Of a stretch of 64,000 nucleotides of DNA, positions 33,857 through 42,363 are shown in pieces. Position 1 is the stretch's first letter, and every line of letters begins with the position of its first letter. The translations under genes were made by a program, and so were the position numbers. A model generated the notes under the pieces. The model did not search any database. It had not been told where the DNA came from and saw nothing but the letters and a program-made list of their open reading frames with translations. The DNA comes from Planctomycetota bacterium. GTDB lineage: Bacteria > Planctomycetota > UBA8742 > UBA2392. The stretch spans positions 195,694 to 259,693 of the forward strand of contig JAHBXZ010000001.1 of assembly GCA_019636215.1 (NCBI GenBank). The letters run 5' to 3'.

Positions 33857-35041
33857 TCAGCCCCCGGTTCTGGCCAGCTTGACCTTCTTGCTCTTGCGGG
33901 TGCGTGCCTCGCGCGGCACCAAGCCCTTGAGCACGGGCAGCTTACCATAACACAGCAACTGGTCGCCGTTCATGATCTCGCGCGTGGGCCGCGGGTTGCT
34001 GATGGTGGAACTGCCGCGCTGGATGGAAAGCACCAGCACGTCCATCTGCCGCAGGCCGGAATCCTTGACGGTCTTGCCGATCCAGGGCGAAGTTGGCCCG
34101 ATCGGGATCTCGGCAATGCCGTAGTTTTTGTCCAGCAGCAGGCGCTGGCGCAGGTCGATTTCCGGGAACAGCACCTGGTCTTCAATGTACTCGATGATGG
34201 CGCCGGCAACGTCCAGCCCGGTGCTGCCTTCGATGCCTTCCAGGCCGGGGCTGGAGTTGACCTCCATGATCTGCGGGCCCTTGGCGCCTTCCAGCATGTC
34301 CACGCCCGCCACACGCAGGCCCAGAATCTGCGCGGCCATGATCGCCGCGCGCTCGTATTCGGGCGGCAGCTCAATCTTCTGGGCCAGCCCGCCGCGGTGA
34401 ACGTTGCTGCGGAACTCGTCGCCGCGTGCAGTGCGGCGCATGGCGGCCACCACCTTGTCGCCGACAACAAATGCGCGCACGTCGCGCCCTTTGCTTTCCT
34501 TTACAAAGGACTGGATCAGCACGTTCTGCTTGGTGCTTTGCAGCGTTTCAATGATGGCCTCTGCCATCTTGGTGCTTTCGGCCAGGATCACACCGATGCC
34601 CTGCGTGCCTTCCAGCAGTTTGATGATGACGGGCGATCCACCCACGGCCTCAATGGCGGGCAGCACCGCGTACTTCTGGCGCACAAAGGCGGTCTTGGGC
34701 AGGCCGATGCGGTGTGTGCTGAGAATCTGGAAGCAGCGCAGTTTGTCGCGGCTGGCGGCAATGGCGTTGCTGGTGTTCAGGCAGAACGCGCCCATCTGTT
34801 CAAACTGGCGCACCAGCGCCGTGCCAAAGAACGTGATGCTGGCCCCGATGCGCGGGATCACCGCGTCGGGCAGGGGCATCGGCTCGTTGCGGTAATGCAG
34901 CGAAGGCTGTCCGCCTTCCACAAAGATCGTGAAGTGCAGCGGGTCATAGACCTTGACCTTGTGGCCGCGCTGCCGGGCGGCCTCTTTCAGGCGAGACGTG
35001 CTGTAGAGTTTCGAACCACTGGAAAGTATCGCGATATCCAT
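33857..35041 (-). CDS. RimK-like ATP-grasp ligase fused to a TrkA_C domain
   Basis: 394-residue protein. Residues 1-300 match RimK, the ATP-grasp ligase that adds glutamate to ribosomal protein S6 or similar acceptors: SRDKLRCFQIL, PVIIKLLEGTQGIGVILAES, KGRDVRAFVVGDKVVAAMRR and the metal site GPQIMEVNSSPGLEGIEG. Residues about 308-375 look like a TrkA_C (RCK_C) regulatory domain (IGPTSPWIGKTVKDSGLRQMD, MNGDQLLCYGKL), which usually binds a small ligand. RimK proteins end near residue 300, so the fused domain is notable and may make the ligase ligand-controlled. A basic tail follows. The acceptor protein is unknown. Confidence 0.82.
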   Translation of the reverse strand: MDIAILSSGSKLYSTSRLKEAARQRGHKVKVYDPLHFTIFVEGGQPSLHYRNEPMPLPDAVIPRIGASITFFGTALVRQFEQMGAFCLNTSNAIAASRDKLRCFQILSTHRIGLPKTAFVRQKYAVLPAIEAVGGSPVIIKLLEGTQGIGVILAESTKMAEAIIETLQSTKQNVLIQSFVKESKGRDVRAFVVGDKVVAAMRRTARGDEFRSNVHRGGLAQKIELPPEYERAAIMAAQILGLRVAGVDMLEGAKGPQIMEVNSSPGLEGIEGSTGLDVAGAIIEYIEDQVLFPEIDLRQRLLLDKNYGIAEIPIGPTSPWIGKTVKDSGLRQMDVLVLSIQRGSSTISNPRPTREIMNGDQLLCYGKLPVLKGLVPREARTRKSKKVKLARTGG

Positions 35042-35123
35042 GGGATGCCGCCGGCAGGATTGCGTGCAAGATACAGTGGCGGGACGGCTGCGGTCAAACG
35101 ACCGCCAGCAGCGAGCGTGACTT

Positions 35124-35915
35124 TCAACGCGTCGGCTGGCCGGCCGGGCGCATCAGCGCAAGCGCGGCCTCGCGCCCCAGGTCGTCTTCTCGCGGCAGCA
35201 CACCGGTGCACTTCCACACCAGCCATTCCAGCCCGCGCCAGAACCGGATGCCATCCAGCACCGGGTTCAGCCAGCCAATGGCGGGGCAGTACCCGCGCAT
35301 GTAGGGCGGGGCATGGTGCCGCGCGTGGTGCTTGAAGCTGATTACCAGGCCCAGGTTCTGCATGACGCGCGCAACAACCGGCGGCTTGCGCATGTGGGCC
35401 CACTTGTGGAACAGGTTGGAAGCGGTGATGACCACCAGCATGAAGTACAGGCCCAGCAGAGTCGTGGTGCCCACAACATCCTGATCGTCGGGGTTGAACA
35501 GCAGCAGCAGGCCCATCAGCGGCGTGGCAAACAGCGATTGTTCGCCCAGCAGCTGCACCACGCCGTGGTGGGTGATGGCGCGCGGGCTGGTGTGATGCTC
35601 GCGGAACGTGCGCACCAGCATGCGCCCGACCACGGGCATGCTCACCCTGCCCCAGGTGTCACCGGCCCAGTGAATCAGGCCGGAAAGAAAGTCCGTCAGC
35701 AGCCACGCGCCCAGCACTGCCAGAAACACTGTCAGCGCACCCAGTGGCCGCGACAACACATGCTGGCCAACCCAGATGCAGGTCGCGCCGAACAGCACCA
35801 GCGCCAGCACGTTCAAGCGGTGCTGGCCCAGCGTATAGCCCGAGGCCAGCACGGCCACATCATGCCGCACAATCGGCGGCAGGCGCGGCGGTGTCTGCGG
35901 GGTCGCATCGGTCAT
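35124..35915 (-). CDS. CarF/TMEM189-type plasmanylethanolamine desaturase (Kua family)
   Basis: 263-residue integral membrane di-iron desaturase-like protein. The family His motifs are in order: LSGLIHWAGDTWG, FREHHTSPRAITHH, NLFHKWAHM and FKHHARHHAPPYMRGYC followed by AIGWLNPVLD and FWRGLEWLV, which closely resembles the end of human TMEM189 (PEDS1). This family introduces the vinyl-ether bond of plasmalogens; the Myxococcus homologue CarF is needed for light-induced carotenogenesis. A plant FAD4-like acyl desaturase function is the alternative. About four TM helices. Other ether-lipid genes are not in the window. Confidence 0.82.
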   Translation of the reverse strand: MTDATPQTPPRLPPIVRHDVAVLASGYTLGQHRLNVLALVLFGATCIWVGQHVLSRPLGALTVFLAVLGAWLLTDFLSGLIHWAGDTWGRVSMPVVGRMLVRTFREHHTSPRAITHHGVVQLLGEQSLFATPLMGLLLLFNPDDQDVVGTTTLLGLYFMLVVITASNLFHKWAHMRKPPVVARVMQNLGLVISFKHHARHHAPPYMRGYCPAIGWLNPVLDGIRFWRGLEWLVWKCTGVLPREDDLGREAALALMRPAGQPTR

Positions 35916-36089
35916 AGAGTGTGTGCAGCAGGCCGCGTATCAGTGCACGCGGCCGGAAAGTTCATCCCTGCAACCCGTGAGCGTACAGGCCAGACGGACG
36001 AAGGGCAGACAGGATACTCAGGCACGCTGCCAACGGTCAAACGATCCCGCGCAAAGTTGCGCGCCCGCCGCCAGCACTGCTTCCGGTGC

Positions 36090-36117
36090 TTGACGGAGAG
36101 GGCTTGACTGTTACGCT
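36090..36117 (+). promoter_or_regulatory. Promoter candidate for tRNA-Val
   Basis: TTGACG (36090-36095), 16-base spacer, TACGCT (36112-36117); a start near 36125 would lie about 10 bases before the mature tRNA. The rest of the 219-base gap to the desaturase gene shows nothing else recognisable. Confidence 0.4.
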
Positions 36118-36134
36118 TCGCGCGCCAAGCACAT

Positions 36135-36211
36135 GGACCGTTAGCTCAGTTGGCTAGAGCGCTACCTTGACACGGTAGAGGTCACTGGTTCGAGTCCAGT
36201 ACGGTCCACCA
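36135..36211 (+). tRNA. tRNA-Val (anticodon GAC)
   Basis: Acceptor GGACCGT/ACGGTCC, anticodon stem CTACC/GGTAG with loop TTGACAC (anticodon GAC), T loop TTCGAGT, discriminator A and encoded CCA at 36209-36211. Confidence 0.95.
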
Positions 36212-36217
36212 CCTTCA

Positions 36218-36256
36218 AACCCGCCTGCAGAGCCAACTCTGGCTTTGCGGCGGGTT
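36218..36256 (+). terminator. Terminator after tRNA-Val
   Basis: Two-part stem: outer AACCCGCC (36218-36225) with GGCGGGTT (36249-36256), inner AGAGCCA with TGGCTTT (one wobble), followed by GAGTTTTGG. Confidence 0.75.
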
Positions 36257-36679
36257 GAGTTTTGGATCGTGCATCTCGACTGTCACCAAGATTGTCACCA
36301 AGGTTCCCTTGGATTTGCCCCATTTGCCGTGGTCCCAGTCCCCTCATGCACTACTTGCCAGCAATGGTTCGGTTCAGCCTGAGCACCCTGGAAAGCTGGT
36401 CATACAGTGCCTGAAGGCTGAGGGCCTTGGTCATGGCACGTTTTCGGCCCGCCCGGGCCGTACCAGGCGCTTTCTGTTTGCGGCCGGCCAGGCCCCAAGC
36501 CTTCACCGCGCAGTCCTCACCGGAAGAAATGAGGTTGACCAGGCTGGAGTCAACGCCCGCCGCTTTCGGCGGATAAAAGGAGTGGAATATCTAGAAAAGT
36601 CTGGCGACGTCGCCGGCTTCTGTTTAGCATCGCGACCACTGGGCTGATCGGTGCGGGCGTGCCTTGAGGGAGAACCGCG
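36257..36679. other. 423-base region between tRNA-Val and the Cys-rich gene, no confident gene
   Basis: No supported gene. A direct repeat TTGTCACCAAG-like motif (TGTCACCAAG at 36282-36291 and again at 36294-36303) lies just past the tRNA. A plus frame runs 36255-36647 from a TTG but lacks a ribosome-binding site and a recognisable fold. A perfect 12-bp palindrome GGCGACGTCGCC (36603-36614) and the AT-rich TATCTAGAAAA just before it lie 66-95 bases upstream of the Cys-rich gene and may be its control region. Confidence 0.4.
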
Positions 36680-37168
36680 ATGCGAACCTGGATCCTGATA
36701 GTGGTATGTGCCGCCTGTATGTGTGGCCTTGGCGGCGGCCCGAGTCTGGCACTGGCTGATGGGGAGAAGGCCCCCGCTGCCAAGATGGCCAAGTGCGAGG
36801 ACTGCAAAGGCTGCGACAAGTGCGAGAAGTGCATTGACTGCAAGGGCTGCGACAAGTGCGCCAAGGCCGTCAACTGCAAGGGCTGCGACAAGTGCAAGAA
36901 GTGCGTGGGCTGCAAAGGCTGCAAGAAGTGCAAGAACTGCGTCAACTGCAAAGGCTGCGACAGCTGCGTCGAAGAGAAGGACGCCAACGGCAAGGTCGTG
37001 AAAGTCTGCATCAACTGCAAAGGCTGTGACTATTGCGAAGACTGCGAAGGCTGCGAGGGTGCCGACTACTGCGAAGGCTGTGAGGGGTGCAAGGGCGCCA
37101 GCTACTGCGAAAGCTGCGAAGGCTGCAAGGGCGCGGCCACCTGCATGGGCTGTGAAGGCTGCAAGTAG
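36680..37168 (+). CDS. Secreted Cys-periodic protein with CxxC repeats (CKGCxxC)
   Basis: 162-residue exported protein. After a signal peptide (to about residue 27) and a short linker, about 125 residues carry 34 Cys, mostly one every third residue. The first half repeats the unit CKGCDKC with Lys-rich spacers (net basic); after a 13-residue Cys-free insert (VEEKDANGKVVKV) the second half repeats CEGC with Gly/Glu/Tyr spacers (more acidic). There is no CxxCH, so it does not bind c-type heme. It could be a metal-binding protein, a disulfide-stapled rod or an Fe-S/redox polymer; none is proven. GAGGGAGAA precedes the ATG. It ends before a strong terminator, upstream of napA. Confidence 0.8.
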   Translation: MRTWILIVVCAACMCGLGGGPSLALADGEKAPAAKMAKCEDCKGCDKCEKCIDCKGCDKCAKAVNCKGCDKCKKCVGCKGCKKCKNCVNCKGCDSCVEEKDANGKVVKVCINCKGCDYCEDCEGCEGADYCEGCEGCKGASYCESCEGCKGAATCMGCEGCK

Positions 37169-37243
37169 ACAGTCTGGGCACGGGCCGGGCTGGCGTCCTG
37201 CGGGTCCGGCCCGGCCTTAAGGCAAGGACTTCGATCACCCGAT

Positions 37244-37281
37244 CGCGAACGACCGACAAGGTCGGTCGTTCGCGTTTCATT
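37244..37281 (+). terminator. Strong Rho-independent terminator
   Basis: Perfect 14-bp stem (37244-37257 with 37261-37274), loop AAG, then TTTCATTT. It separates the Cys-rich gene from napA. Confidence 0.85.
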
Positions 37282-37310
37282 TGGCGGCGCTGATTGCTAG
37301 TTTCTGCGCA

Positions 37311-39605
37311 ATGTCCGCGCCGATCGAACCCAATCCCACCCCCGACGCTCCGCCCAACAAGTACCGCCGGGAGTTCCTGTGGGCTATGGGCGGCCTGAGT
37401 GCCGCCGTGGCTGCGGCGATGGCGGGTTGGGGCGGGCTTGAGTTGATGGTCTCGCCTGGCACCGCCGACGAATGGCACAAGTCCGTGTGCCGGTTCTGCG
37501 GCACCGGTTGCACGATCCGTGTCGGGCTGCGCGACGGAAAGGTCGTAGACATCCGCGGCCACGAGGCCGGCCACAACAAGGGCGTCATCTGCGTCAAGGG
37601 TTCGATGCTGCGCGCCCTGCCGGAGATTGAGGGCCGCCTGACGCGGCCCATGATCCGCAAGGGTGGCAAGCTGGTGGAAGCCGGCTGGGACGAGGCGCTG
37701 GACCTGATTGCGGCCAGGTTCAAGGAGATTCGCGACACCCACGGGCCCGATGCGCTGGCATTCTACGGCAGCGGCCAGTTGTTCACCGAAGAATCCTACA
37801 CGGCCAACAAGCTGTTCAAGGGCGGCCTGCGCACCAACAACGTGGACGGCAACCCGCGCCTGTGTATGGCATCGGCCGCAGCGGGGTACGTCTCGGTGTA
37901 TGGCAAGGACGAGCCTCCTGGCAGCTACGAAGACATCGACCACGCCGAGGTGCTGTTCATTTTCGGCGCCAATCCCTATGAGTGCCACCCGCCGCTGTGG
38001 GAACGAATCCAGCGCCGTCGCGCGGCCGACCCGCGTGTGTACACAATCTGCGTAGACCCGCGCCTGAGCCCCACGGCCAAGCGCTGCGACCTGCACCTGC
38101 CGGTGATTCCCGGTACCGACCTTTTGCTGCTGAATGCCATGGCGCAGGTGATCGTCGAGGACGGGCTGGCCGAACGGGCGTTCGTAGATCGGCACGTAAG
38201 GTTTTCTCAGGCCGGCCAGACGATGGATTTCGAGGCGTTTCGGGCCTTCCTGCAGGATTACGCGCCAAGCAAGGTGGAAGGCCGGCTGGGCATCGGTGCC
38301 GACGTGATCCGGCACGTCGCGCACCGGTTTGCGCGGGCCAGGGCCTCCATGTCACTGTGGACAATGGGCGTGAACCAGCGCACCCAGGGCACCGCGCTGA
38401 ACATCATGCTCAACGCGATTCACCTGCTGACGGGTCACATCGGCAGGCCGGGTGCGACACCCTTTAGTGTTACCGGCCAGCCCAACGCGTGTGGCGGTGT
38501 GCGCGACACCGGCGCGCTGGCCCATGCCCTGCCCGGCGGCCGGCTGGTGGCCAACGCCGAGCACAGGCGCGAAGTCGAGAAGCTCTGGGGCGTACCCGAG
38601 GGGACCATTTCGCCCAAGCCGGGCCATCACGCGGTGGAACTCTTTCGCGCGATGGAGGACGGTCGGGTCAAAGGCGCGCTGGTCATGTGCACGAACCCGG
38701 CGCAGTCTTTGCCCGACTGTGACCGCTATGCCGCGGCAATGGAGAAGTGCTTTACCGTGGTCAGCGAAATTGTGCCGGACAGCGAGACCGCAAAGACGGC
38801 ATCTGTGCTGCTTCCAGCCGCCCTGTGGTGCGAGAAGCAGGGTGTGTTGGGCCAGGGCGAACGGCGCTATCAGCTGGTGGATAAACTGCTGGACGCGCCC
38901 GGCGAGGCCAAGTCCGACCTGTGGATCCTGGCCGAACTTGCAACCCGCCTGGGCCTTGGCGATGTGATCAAGGCCCGCACACCGCAGGAGGTGTGGGACG
39001 AATGGCGCCACATAAGCGCCCAGAGCTACTACAACTTTGAAGGCATGACCTATGACAGGCTGCGTGCTCTGCCCGGCCTGCAATGGCCCTGCCCGACGGA
39101 AGTCCACCCCGGCACCGTGCGCCGCTATGTGGAAGGCGACGACCCGTTTGTCAGCAAGGGCGCGGGCATTGAATTCTACGGCCAGAAGGACAAGCGCGCG
39201 GTGATTCAGCTTTGTCCCTATGTGCCCTCGCCCGAACAGCCCAGTGCCGACTTCCCGCTGTACCTGACCACAGGCCGGGTGCTGGAACAGTGGCACACCG
39301 GCACCATGACCCAACGCATTGCGGAACTCAGCGGTGCCGCAGGCCCGGCGCGGTTTGTGGTCAGCGAGGTAGACGCGTCGCAGCGCGGCGTGACTTCCGG
39401 CGACATGATTGAGCTTTCCAGTCGGTTTGGATCGGTTCGCGGCCGCGCGGTTACGGACCCTTCCATGCGGCCGGGCCTTCTGTTCGCGGCGTTCTATGAC
39501 GCGCGCCTGCTGGTGAACCGGGTTGTGGCCGATCACTTTGACCCGGTGTCCAAGGAACCCGAGTACAAAGTGACAGCCGTGCAGTTCCGAAAGGCCGGGG
39601 ACTGA
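37311..39605 (+). CDS. napA: Periplasmic nitrate reductase catalytic subunit NapA
   Basis: 764-residue molybdopterin oxidoreductase reducing nitrate to nitrite in the periplasm. A Tat signal is visible (YRREFLW at 18-24, hydrophobic stretch to about 45). The [4Fe-4S] Cys are C60, C63, C67 and C94 (CRFCGTGC...GVIC). The Mo ligand Cys is in NPRLCMASAAAGY, as in Nap-type enzymes. TGQPNACGGVRDTGALAH and the C-terminal MGD-binding region (TGRVLEQWHTGTMTQR) are typical of NapA. The ATG at 37311 gives the Tat start. A NapC-type cytochrome follows after two bases; napB and napD are not in the window. Confidence 0.88.
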   Translation: MSAPIEPNPTPDAPPNKYRREFLWAMGGLSAAVAAAMAGWGGLELMVSPGTADEWHKSVCRFCGTGCTIRVGLRDGKVVDIRGHEAGHNKGVICVKGSMLRALPEIEGRLTRPMIRKGGKLVEAGWDEALDLIAARFKEIRDTHGPDALAFYGSGQLFTEESYTANKLFKGGLRTNNVDGNPRLCMASAAAGYVSVYGKDEPPGSYEDIDHAEVLFIFGANPYECHPPLWERIQRRRAADPRVYTICVDPRLSPTAKRCDLHLPVIPGTDLLLLNAMAQVIVEDGLAERAFVDRHVRFSQAGQTMDFEAFRAFLQDYAPSKVEGRLGIGADVIRHVAHRFARARASMSLWTMGVNQRTQGTALNIMLNAIHLLTGHIGRPGATPFSVTGQPNACGGVRDTGALAHALPGGRLVANAEHRREVEKLWGVPEGTISPKPGHHAVELFRAMEDGRVKGALVMCTNPAQSLPDCDRYAAAMEKCFTVVSEIVPDSETAKTASVLLPAALWCEKQGVLGQGERRYQLVDKLLDAPGEAKSDLWILAELATRLGLGDVIKARTPQEVWDEWRHISAQSYYNFEGMTYDRLRALPGLQWPCPTEVHPGTVRRYVEGDDPFVSKGAGIEFYGQKDKRAVIQLCPYVPSPEQPSADFPLYLTTGRVLEQWHTGTMTQRIAELSGAAGPARFVVSEVDASQRGVTSGDMIELSSRFGSVRGRAVTDPSMRPGLLFAAFYDARLLVNRVVADHFDPVSKEPEYKVTAVQFRKAGD

Positions 39606-39607
39606 TC

Positions 39608-40288
39608 ATGGAAGTCGCCGATGTGTTCAGGTTGCTGACTGGCGCGCTGTCCCTGCTTGGCGCCGTGCTGTGCGTATGGGTGGCCAGGGTCAACTTTGGC
39701 CGAATCCCGGAAGACCGCAAGGTTTCACTGGGCGTGGCCACGGTATCGGGTGTTGCGTTCTTCAAGCTGCTGGCGCTTGCGGCCTTGTTTGCTGTGCCGG
39801 CCACGACACTTGCAGTGGCCAACTACCACACGATTGAAGGCGTGCACGGGGTGGATGCGTGCAACCGGTGCCACGTGATGACCCCGATGGTGACCGACAT
39901 GCGTGACCCGGAAAGCCAGTCGCTTGCCGCGCGTCACTTCAAGAATGGCTGGATCCCCAAGGACCAATGCTTCCAGTGCCATTCCGACTACGGCCTGGCC
40001 GGCGACCTTCACGCCAAGATGGAAGGCTACCGCCACCTGGCGCGCTACACATCGGCAACCTACACCGAGCCGATCAAGTTCCGCGGCGTGTTCCGCAACG
40101 ACAACTGCCTGAAGTGCCATGAGGGCACGCCGAAGTTCACCGCTGTGCCATCGCATTCCACCGTGCGCGGTCGCCTTGCCGACAGCTCCCTCAGCTGCCT
40201 GAACTGCCACGGCCGGGCTCACCCGACACGCGACCAGCGCACGCCCGGGCACCCCGATTACCCGCGCCTGGTGGGGGAGAAGCCATGA
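39608..40288 (+). CDS. napC: NapC/NirT-family tetraheme cytochrome c
   Basis: 226-residue membrane-anchored quinol dehydrogenase. Two hydrophobic segments lie in the first 75 residues (about 7-27 and 45-70), then four CxxCH heme sites: CNRCH, CFQCH, CLKCH and CLNCH. Family members oxidise menaquinol or ubiquinol and pass electrons to periplasmic reductases; the position directly after napA makes NapA the natural partner. The usual single N-terminal helix is replaced by two here, so topology differs from classical NapC. The ATGA overlap with the next small gene shows one operon. Confidence 0.87.
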   Translation: MEVADVFRLLTGALSLLGAVLCVWVARVNFGRIPEDRKVSLGVATVSGVAFFKLLALAALFAVPATTLAVANYHTIEGVHGVDACNRCHVMTPMVTDMRDPESQSLAARHFKNGWIPKDQCFQCHSDYGLAGDLHAKMEGYRHLARYTSATYTEPIKFRGVFRNDNCLKCHEGTPKFTAVPSHSTVRGRLADSSLSCLNCHGRAHPTRDQRTPGHPDYPRLVGEKP

Positions 40289-40473
40289 ACTCCATGCGCC
40301 TGCCCGCCCTGGCCGCGGGAGTAGCATTCGTTATCACGGCCCTGTACGCCCTTGACCCCGGGCCCTACCAGATGGCCGCCTTCGTGTTCTTCGCCCAGCC
40401 GCTGTTTGCGATCGCCGCGGCGGGGTACGCCTACCGTGTGTGGAAAGACCTGCGCAGCCGCAAGGTGCTGTAG
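40285..40473 (+). CDS. Small two-helix membrane protein of the nap operon
   Basis: 62-residue protein with two hydrophobic segments (about residues 6-23 and 30-50) and a basic C-terminus (WKDLRSRKVL). The ATG lies inside the stop of the napC-like gene (ATGA), so it is translated with it. Its size and setting recall NapE, the small unknown membrane protein of many nap operons, but I see no sequence proof. Confidence 0.65.
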   Translation: MNSMRLPALAAGVAFVITALYALDPGPYQMAAFVFFAQPLFAIAAAGYAYRVWKDLRSRKVL

Positions 40474-40573
40474 ACCCTGCCCGTGCCGCGCCGATTGCCC
40501 GGCGTCATTTATGTGGATAAAAAGATACAGATAACGTATATACCCGCCTTTTCCACACCACGGGCGGTTACCT

Positions 40574-42322
40574 ATGCTGCAGCTTGTTGAGTCGCCAGTC
40601 CGGTCTTCGCACCCGCGCCACCCGCTTGGATCGCGGGCACGTGTGCTGCTTTGCAGCGTGTTCGGGCCCTATGCCCAGGACGACGAGTTCGGCAGCAGCG
40701 TGATCAACCCGATGGAGCTGTACCACAACCAGGTCACGCGCGTGCAGGGGCCCTTTTCACTGCGCATGTTCCACCGCAGCTGGGGCATCATGATGATCCA
40801 GTGCAACATCCAGGCGCCCTGCACGGTGCTGGACTTCCCGACGCTGGACCGCTTCATCCACGAGCTCAAGACGCGAACCTACGACGTGATCGGCATCAGC
40901 AGCATCATCGTCAATGTGCTGAAGGTGAAGCACATGTGCGCGCTGATCCGGCAGTACCAGCCCCAGGCCAGCATTGTCATCGGCGGGCACATCGCCAACC
41001 TGCCCGATCTTGGCTCGAGGGTGGACGCCGACCACATTGTGCGCGGCGAAGGCGTAGAGTGGTTCCGTACGTTTCTGGGCGAAGACCCATTGGGCCCAGT
41101 CCGGCACCCGGTGGTGCTTTCGCCGGTGAACATGCGCAGCCTGGGCATCAAAGTCCCGAACCGGCCCGGCGAGACGGCCGCCACGGTGATTCCCTCCGTG
41201 GGCTGCCCGATGGGCTGCAATTTCTGCTCCACGTCGGCGATGTTCGGCGGCAAGGGTAAATCGAACACGTTCTATGAAAGCGGCGAGGAGCTGTACGAGA
41301 TCCTTTGCGGCCTGGAGCGCGAGACGGGCGCGCGCTCGTTCTTCGTAATGGACGAGAACTTCCTGCTGAACCGGCCCCGCGCGCTGCAGCTGCTGGCGCG
41401 CATGGAGGCCGGCGGCAAGCCCTGGGCGTTCTACCTGTTCAGTTCGGCCAACGTGCTGCGCCGCTACAGCATGGACGAGCTTGTCCGGCTGGGCGTGTCG
41501 TGGGTCTGGCTTGGACTTGAAGGCAAGGACAGCCGCTATGGCAAGCTTGCCGGCGCTGACACCCTTTCCATGGTCAGGCAGTACCAGGACAACGGCATTC
41601 GCGTGCTGGGCAGCACCATCATCGGCCTTGAGTCCCATACCCGGGATAACATCAACGAGGCGATTGACTACGCCGTGGCCCACGCCACGGACTTCCACCA
41701 GTTCATGCTGTACACACCCCTGCCCGGCACGCAACTGCATCAGGAGTTGTCCGAAAAGAACCGGATCCTCGACGAGTCAGCCGTCGGCCTGCCCCTGATC
41801 CACGGCCAGGCGCGGTTCAACTACCGGCATCCTCACCTGCGCGACGGCGAGGAAAGTGAAATGCTGCTGCGCGCCTTCCGCCGCGACTTTGAGGTCAACG
41901 GCCCCAGCGTGGTGCGGATCGTGGAAACCACCTTCAAGGGCTGGCTGCGGCACAAGAACCACACCGACGCCCGGGTGCGCGACCGCGTTCACTGGGAAGG
42001 CCGCGAACTTCCGACCACCTTCTCGGCCGTGGTCGCGGCGGCCCGCATGTGGTTTCGGGGCAACCCTGTCCAGCGCCAGCGGCTGGACAAGCTGCTGGCG
42101 GAACTTCGCGCCGAGTTTGGTCTGAAGTCACGCCTGGCCGCCGCGCTGGGCGGTCCGTATGTGCGATGGCAGATGGGCAAGGAGGCCCACAGGCTGCAAC
42201 GGGGTGTGACCTTTGAACCCCCGACCTTCTATGAGGCCAACTTTGACGCCGCGGCCGGCGCGACAGGCACCGCCGCTGGCCGGTGCCGATATGTGGAGTG
42301 CACTGGCGCTTTGCGGCAATAA
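40574..42322 (+). CDS. B12-binding-domain radical SAM protein
   Basis: 582-residue radical SAM enzyme. Residues about 60-200 look like a cobalamin-binding Rossmann domain (DVIGISSIIVNVLKVKH, ASIVIGGHIANLPDLG, VRGEGVEWF) without the DxHxxG base-off motif. The SAM cluster motif is SVGCPMGCNFC (about 213-223), followed by FFVMDENFLLN and WVWLGLEGKDS typical of this class. A 130-residue C-terminal extension is unassigned. It lies just downstream of the nap genes, with an AT-rich likely promoter stretch at 40507-40550, and upstream of the NnrS fusion. The reaction is unknown; methylation or a lipid or cofactor modification is usual for the class. Confidence 0.8.
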   Translation: MLQLVESPVRSSHPRHPLGSRARVLLCSVFGPYAQDDEFGSSVINPMELYHNQVTRVQGPFSLRMFHRSWGIMMIQCNIQAPCTVLDFPTLDRFIHELKTRTYDVIGISSIIVNVLKVKHMCALIRQYQPQASIVIGGHIANLPDLGSRVDADHIVRGEGVEWFRTFLGEDPLGPVRHPVVLSPVNMRSLGIKVPNRPGETAATVIPSVGCPMGCNFCSTSAMFGGKGKSNTFYESGEELYEILCGLERETGARSFFVMDENFLLNRPRALQLLARMEAGGKPWAFYLFSSANVLRRYSMDELVRLGVSWVWLGLEGKDSRYGKLAGADTLSMVRQYQDNGIRVLGSTIIGLESHTRDNINEAIDYAVAHATDFHQFMLYTPLPGTQLHQELSEKNRILDESAVGLPLIHGQARFNYRHPHLRDGEESEMLLRAFRRDFEVNGPSVVRIVETTFKGWLRHKNHTDARVRDRVHWEGRELPTTFSAVVAAARMWFRGNPVQRQRLDKLLAELRAEFGLKSRLAAALGGPYVRWQMGKEAHRLQRGVTFEPPTFYEANFDAAAGATGTAAGRCRYVECTGALRQ

Positions 42323-42363
42323 AAGGATAATCAGGTCGTGTTAGTCGTAATAGGAGGCGCGCC

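Noticed and set aside
36162..36347. Minus-strand frame with GLEPVTSTV-like sequence over tRNA-Val
   Set aside because: This is a well-known false translation of a tRNA gene and its flank.
36255..36647. 130-codon plus frame between tRNA-Val and the Cys-rich gene
   Set aside because: TTG start, no ribosome-binding site, overlaps the tRNA terminator, no recognisable fold or codon pattern.
36680..37168. Multiheme cytochrome c
   Set aside because: No CxxCH motif; Cys are spaced by two residues but never followed by His.
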